Assembly (NCBI GenBank): GCA_963792125.1
Contig: CAWBVA010000012.1
Span: 124,001-188,000 of the forward strand
Length of the DNA: 64,000 nucleotides
Origin: Methanocella_A sp963792125
GTDB lineage: Archaea; Halobacteriota; Methanocellia; Methanocellales; Methanocellaceae
Reading direction: 5' to 3'
In this document: positions 61,424 to 64,000 of the stretch, piece by piece
How the letters are laid out: each line of letters opens with the position of its first letter
Numbering within the stretch: position 1 is the first letter of the stretch
The notes under the pieces: model-generated
What the model saw: the letters and a program-made list of their open reading frames with translations, nothing else
Databases searched by the model: none
Told to the model about the DNA's origin: nothing
Translations under genes and position numbers: made by a program

Positions 61424-62194
61424 ATGATGCAGGTACAGGATCGGCGTCAGATTATGGTCAAGGACACTGTAAGCACTGGAATCGAAGGCCTGGACGACCT
61501 GCTCTGCGGCGGGATACCGAAGGGCTCGACCGTCCTGATCACCGGGCCGCCGGGCGCCGGCAAGACCGTGATGTCGTTGCAGTACGCCTTCTATCACGCG
61601 AGCAAAGGCGACCGGGTCCTGTTCGTAAGCACCGTGGAGCCGATCTACAAGATCAACAAGTTCGCCTCCAGCCTCTCGTTCTATAACCTCGACCTGATCA
61701 GTGGCGGCATCAACCTCGAGTTCTACGAGCCGAAGATGAAGCGCGGCTACGTCGAGTTCCAGGACTACTCGCTTGGCCAGATCATGGACGAGCAGTACGT
61801 CGGCGACGTGTACGACGGCATCCAGAAGAAAGTCACCCGCCGCAGCATCGACCACCTGATCCTCGACTCGATCACATCGATCAATATGCTGGTGAGCGAC
61901 GAGATCGAGCGGCGCAAGAAGACCCTGCTGTTCAGCGCCTGGGTGTCACGCATGGGCTGCACCACGCTGCTGACCGCCGAAGCGGACGACGTCGGCTCCG
62001 GCACGGAGCGATACCTGGCTGACGGCATCATCGACCTCGGCCGGGAAGATGTTGGCCGCGCCTGCGACGAAGGCGACCTGCACAGCAAAGGATGCCGGAC
62101 AATCGAAGTGATCAAGCTGCGCGGCAAAGAACACCTCGAAGGCAAGTACGCCTACACTATCACCCGCGACGGCGTCAAGATTAAATTGCCCTGA
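61424..62194 (+). CDS. Single-domain KaiC-like RecA superfamily ATPase
   Basis: 256 aa. DTVSTGIEGLDDLLCGGIPK, Walker A ITGPPGAGKTVMSLQYAF, KGDRVLFVSTVEP, Walker B DHLILDSITSINM, then LLFSAWVSRMGCTTLLTAEA and GTERYLADGIIDL. It belongs to the large archaeal KaiC/RadA-like family related to ArlH; such solo proteins often act as signalling ATPases. Two near starts (ATG 61424 and 61427) and an ATG at 61454 are possible. Role unknown. Divergent from an Lrp/AsnC regulator. Confidence 0.88.
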   Translation: MMQVQDRRQIMVKDTVSTGIEGLDDLLCGGIPKGSTVLITGPPGAGKTVMSLQYAFYHASKGDRVLFVSTVEPIYKINKFASSLSFYNLDLISGGINLEFYEPKMKRGYVEFQDYSLGQIMDEQYVGDVYDGIQKKVTRRSIDHLILDSITSINMLVSDEIERRKKTLLFSAWVSRMGCTTLLTAEADDVGSGTERYLADGIIDLGREDVGRACDEGDLHSKGCRTIEVIKLRGKEHLEGKYAYTITRDGVKIKLP

Positions 62195-62212
62195 TGATAC
62201 AAGACGCTAAGG

Positions 62213-63268
62213 TCACATCATGAAGTCGCCGTCTCGCATGATCTGTTTGCCGTCCACCCATATGGACGGCCTCATGACTAGGCAGTCCTGGTGGATGAAC
62301 GCCTCCGCGTCGTTGTCATAGTTGTAGCCGATTGCAAAGTGGGCGGTGCCGATGACCTTCTCGTCCTCGATCAGGTTTCCGGATATCCGGGCCGCAGGGT
62401 TGATGCCGATGCCCAGCTCACCCAGGCTCCTTGCGTTCTTCCCGTATTCCGGCAGGCCTTTTTTCTTAGCTATCGATTCTCCGCCCCGGATGGCGTCGAG
62501 GAGCATCCGGGCTTCTTTGCCGCCTTCCACTCCGGTAACATAGCCGTCCGTGACGGCCACTCTCACCGGCGTCTTCGGTATCAGGGAATCCTTGATCAGG
62601 TCCATGGTCCCGTCGAAGACTATGGTGCCGTCCGCCGAGCCGACCACCGGCGATATGCGCATCTCGCCGACGGGCAGGTCGCTCCACTCGCCCGGAGCCC
62701 GGCTCACGCCGTCTTCGGCATATGCTTCCCTGCCTTTGATGGAAAAGGTCACGTCTGTCCCTGCAATAGTGGTGACTCGTACCTCTGAGGCTTTTTTAAA
62801 TACACCTGTAAACAGGGCCGCATTCTCCGATATAGCGCTATAGTCTATCGCGACGCAACGCCGCAAGACGTCGGCGGTCGCGCCTTCGCAGATCAGGCAT
62901 CTCATGCGGCGGTCTCCGTCGGAAAGCCCGAACAATGCATGATCATACTTATCCCCGTCCCGGCAGACGTAGCCGGTGTGATAGCCGAAGGGATCGTTGC
63001 CGGAAAGCCCGGTGCACATCGTGATAGTGATGTCAGGGCATGCCCGCATGGCTTCAAGCACGAGACGATCGGTATCGTCGAACGTCGTCTTTTGCTCCTG
63101 TACGGCGATAACGGCTCTGCCGCCCATCTTCTTAGCCTCGTCAGACAGGAGCCTGGCCATCCGGAAAGCGTCTTTACCCGTATCCGTGACGATCAGCAAT
63201 TCCTCGCCATCCCTGAGCCCGAGCACGTCACCCAGGGCCGCCCTTGCAGCCTCTTTCAGCGTCGCCAA
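62213..63268 (-). CDS. M29-type aminopeptidase (AmpS/leucyl aminopeptidase-like), paralogue 1
   Basis: About 352 aa. The C-terminal half carries family blocks: AEDGVSRAPGEWSDLPVGEM, RISPVVGSADGTIVFDG, LGELGIGINPAARISGN, DEKVIGTAHFAIGYNYDNDA and AFIHQDCLVMRPSIWVDGKQ; Glu and His in these blocks bind the two metals in M29 enzymes. I choose TTG 63268, which follows AGGTG by seven bases, over the frame limit at 63325. Methanogens often carry several such proteins; peptidase activity is inferred. Confidence 0.8.
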   Translation of the reverse strand: MATLKEAARAALGDVLGLRDGEELLIVTDTGKDAFRMARLLSDEAKKMGGRAVIAVQEQKTTFDDTDRLVLEAMRACPDITITMCTGLSGNDPFGYHTGYVCRDGDKYDHALFGLSDGDRRMRCLICEGATADVLRRCVAIDYSAISENAALFTGVFKKASEVRVTTIAGTDVTFSIKGREAYAEDGVSRAPGEWSDLPVGEMRISPVVGSADGTIVFDGTMDLIKDSLIPKTPVRVAVTDGYVTGVEGGKEARMLLDAIRGGESIAKKKGLPEYGKNARSLGELGIGINPAARISGNLIEDEKVIGTAHFAIGYNYDNDAEAFIHQDCLVMRPSIWVDGKQIMRDGDFMM

Positions 63269-63389
63269 TGACAAACACCTGCAATGAAAAAGAATATGAT
63301 GCCCGGCGATATCGGCCTTTGTCACGGTTAAGACGAAGTGCGGAGGCTTCGCGCACGCGCGCGAGCCCTCCGGCCCGTAGTACCATATC

Positions 63390-64000
63390 TCAGAATGTAT
63401 CGAGCAGGTCGCCGTTTTTCATGATCTGCTTCCCGTCGACCCACATGGACGGTCGCATGACGAGGCAGTCCTGGTGGATCAGTGCTTCAGCGTCGTAGTC
63501 GTAGTTGCTGCCGATAGCAAAGTGCACGGTCTTGCCCACTTTCTCGTCCTCGAGGAGGTTGCCGGACATCTTCGCGCAATAATTGATGCCGATACCTAGC
63601 TCGCCCAGGTGCCGGGCGTTCTTCTCGTGATCGCACAGCCCTTTTTCCCGGGCCATCGTTTCGCCCTTTTTAATCACGTTAAGCAGTGCGGTAGCTTCTT
63701 TGCCGCCCGTGACCTTGTCCACGTAGCCGTCCTTGAAGGTGACACGCACCGGTTTCTTCGGGATGACCGCCCCTTCCGGCAGGTCAATGGTGCCGTCGTA
63801 TACGATGACGCCCTTCGTGGAGCCCACGACTGGCGATATGAAAGTCTCGCCGGCCGGCAGGTTGCCGCCCAGCCCATTCATCCGGTAGTTGCCGTCGTCC
63901 ACCATGGCCTTCCGGCCGTCGATGGAAATGGTCACATCGGTGCCCGTGGGAGAGGTCACATGGATCTCTTTCCCGCCATCCAGTGCCTTCTTCAGGCGGG
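63390..64000 (-). CDS. M29-type aminopeptidase, paralogue 2 (5' end outside window)
   Basis: C-terminal about 200 residues of a close paralogue of the previous gene; the frame is open through the right edge (RLKKALDGGKEIHVTSPTGT upstream of the first internal start). Shared blocks: ETFISPVVGSTKGVIVYDG, LGELGIGINYCAKMSGN, DEKVGKTVHFAIGSNYDYDA and ALIHQDCLVMRPSMWVDGKQ. Tandem duplicate, separated by about 120 bases. Confidence 0.82.
   Translation of the reverse strand, partial: RLKKALDGGKEIHVTSPTGTDVTISIDGRKAMVDDGNYRMNGLGGNLPAGETFISPVVGSTKGVIVYDGTIDLPEGAVIPKKPVRVTFKDGYVDKVTGGKEATALLNVIKKGETMAREKGLCDHEKNARHLGELGIGINYCAKMSGNLLEDEKVGKTVHFAIGSNYDYDAEALIHQDCLVMRPSMWVDGKQIMKNGDLLDTF

Noticed and set aside
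1..64000. tRNA or rRNA genes
   Set aside because: I looked for cloverleaf-like T-loop signatures and rRNA blocks in the intergenic gaps and saw none; a tRNAscan run would settle it.

Overview
The window is archaeal and most likely from a methanogenic euryarchaeon. Supporting features are a full archaellum (arl/fla) operon, an AglB-type oligosaccharyltransferase, archaeal TATA boxes, Lrp/AsnC and HTH_10 regulators, a citramalate synthase next to ilvBN, and a small CbiX/CfbA-type chelatase. The archaellin signal peptides and the fused ArlC-D/E protein resemble Methanomicrobia-type archaea. The general look (moderately high GC, AT-rich promoters, this gene set) suggests Methanocellales. That placement is inference; no rRNA, tRNA or mcr gene is present to confirm it.

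Layout. 1-3.6 kb: an ABC exporter with a NEW3-domain surface protein. 3.9-25.6 kb: a surface-glycan and N-glycosylation island. It holds a sugar nucleotidyltransferase, UDP-glucuronate decarboxylase-like and GDP-fucose synthase-like enzymes, a Wzm/Wzt exporter, a methyltransferase, about ten glycosyltransferases, three glycosyltransferase remnants, AglB, and a membrane GT2. 25.8-26.7 kb: an anchored surface protein. 26.9-35.1 kb: branched-chain amino acid genes (citramalate/isopropylmalate synthase, ilvB, ilvN, ilvC), with an HD-domain triphosphohydrolase, an arginase and an HTH_10 regulator among them. 35.4-51.3 kb: the archaellum region. It has a Tyr-Gly-Gln-rich secreted protein, two near-identical archaellins separated by a Cys-rich ArlC-like protein, an ArlC-D/E fusion, five tandem ArlG-like genes, two ArlF-like genes, arlH, arlI, arlJ, and a Met-Pro-repeat membrane protein overlapping arlJ. 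51.8-53.9 kb: small proteins and a membrane protein. 54.2-56.5 kb: ThiC/BzaF-like enzyme, CbiX/CfbA-like chelatase, MBL hydrolase. 56.7-60.7 kb: a PGF-CTERM-like surface protein, two paralogous Lrp/AsnC regulators and an anchored extracellular protein. 60.8-64 kb: a third Lrp/AsnC regulator, a KaiC-like ATPase and two M29-type aminopeptidase paralogues.

How it fits together. The glycan genes and AglB could build and attach N-glycans to the archaellins, the ArlF/G proteins and the anchored surface proteins, all of which carry N-X-S/T sequons. The main candidate for new biology is the archaellum operon: ArlG is expanded to five paralogues and ArlF to two, and the operon carries two accessory proteins I do not recognise (a Cys-rich ArlC-like protein and a Met-Pro-repeat anchor).

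Quality warning. Roughly 25 single- or double-base frameshifts interrupt otherwise well-conserved reading frames, some several times within one gene, and there are two in-frame TAG codons. Most look like sequencing indels. I report frameshifted genes over their reconstructed full extent and say where the frame changes.
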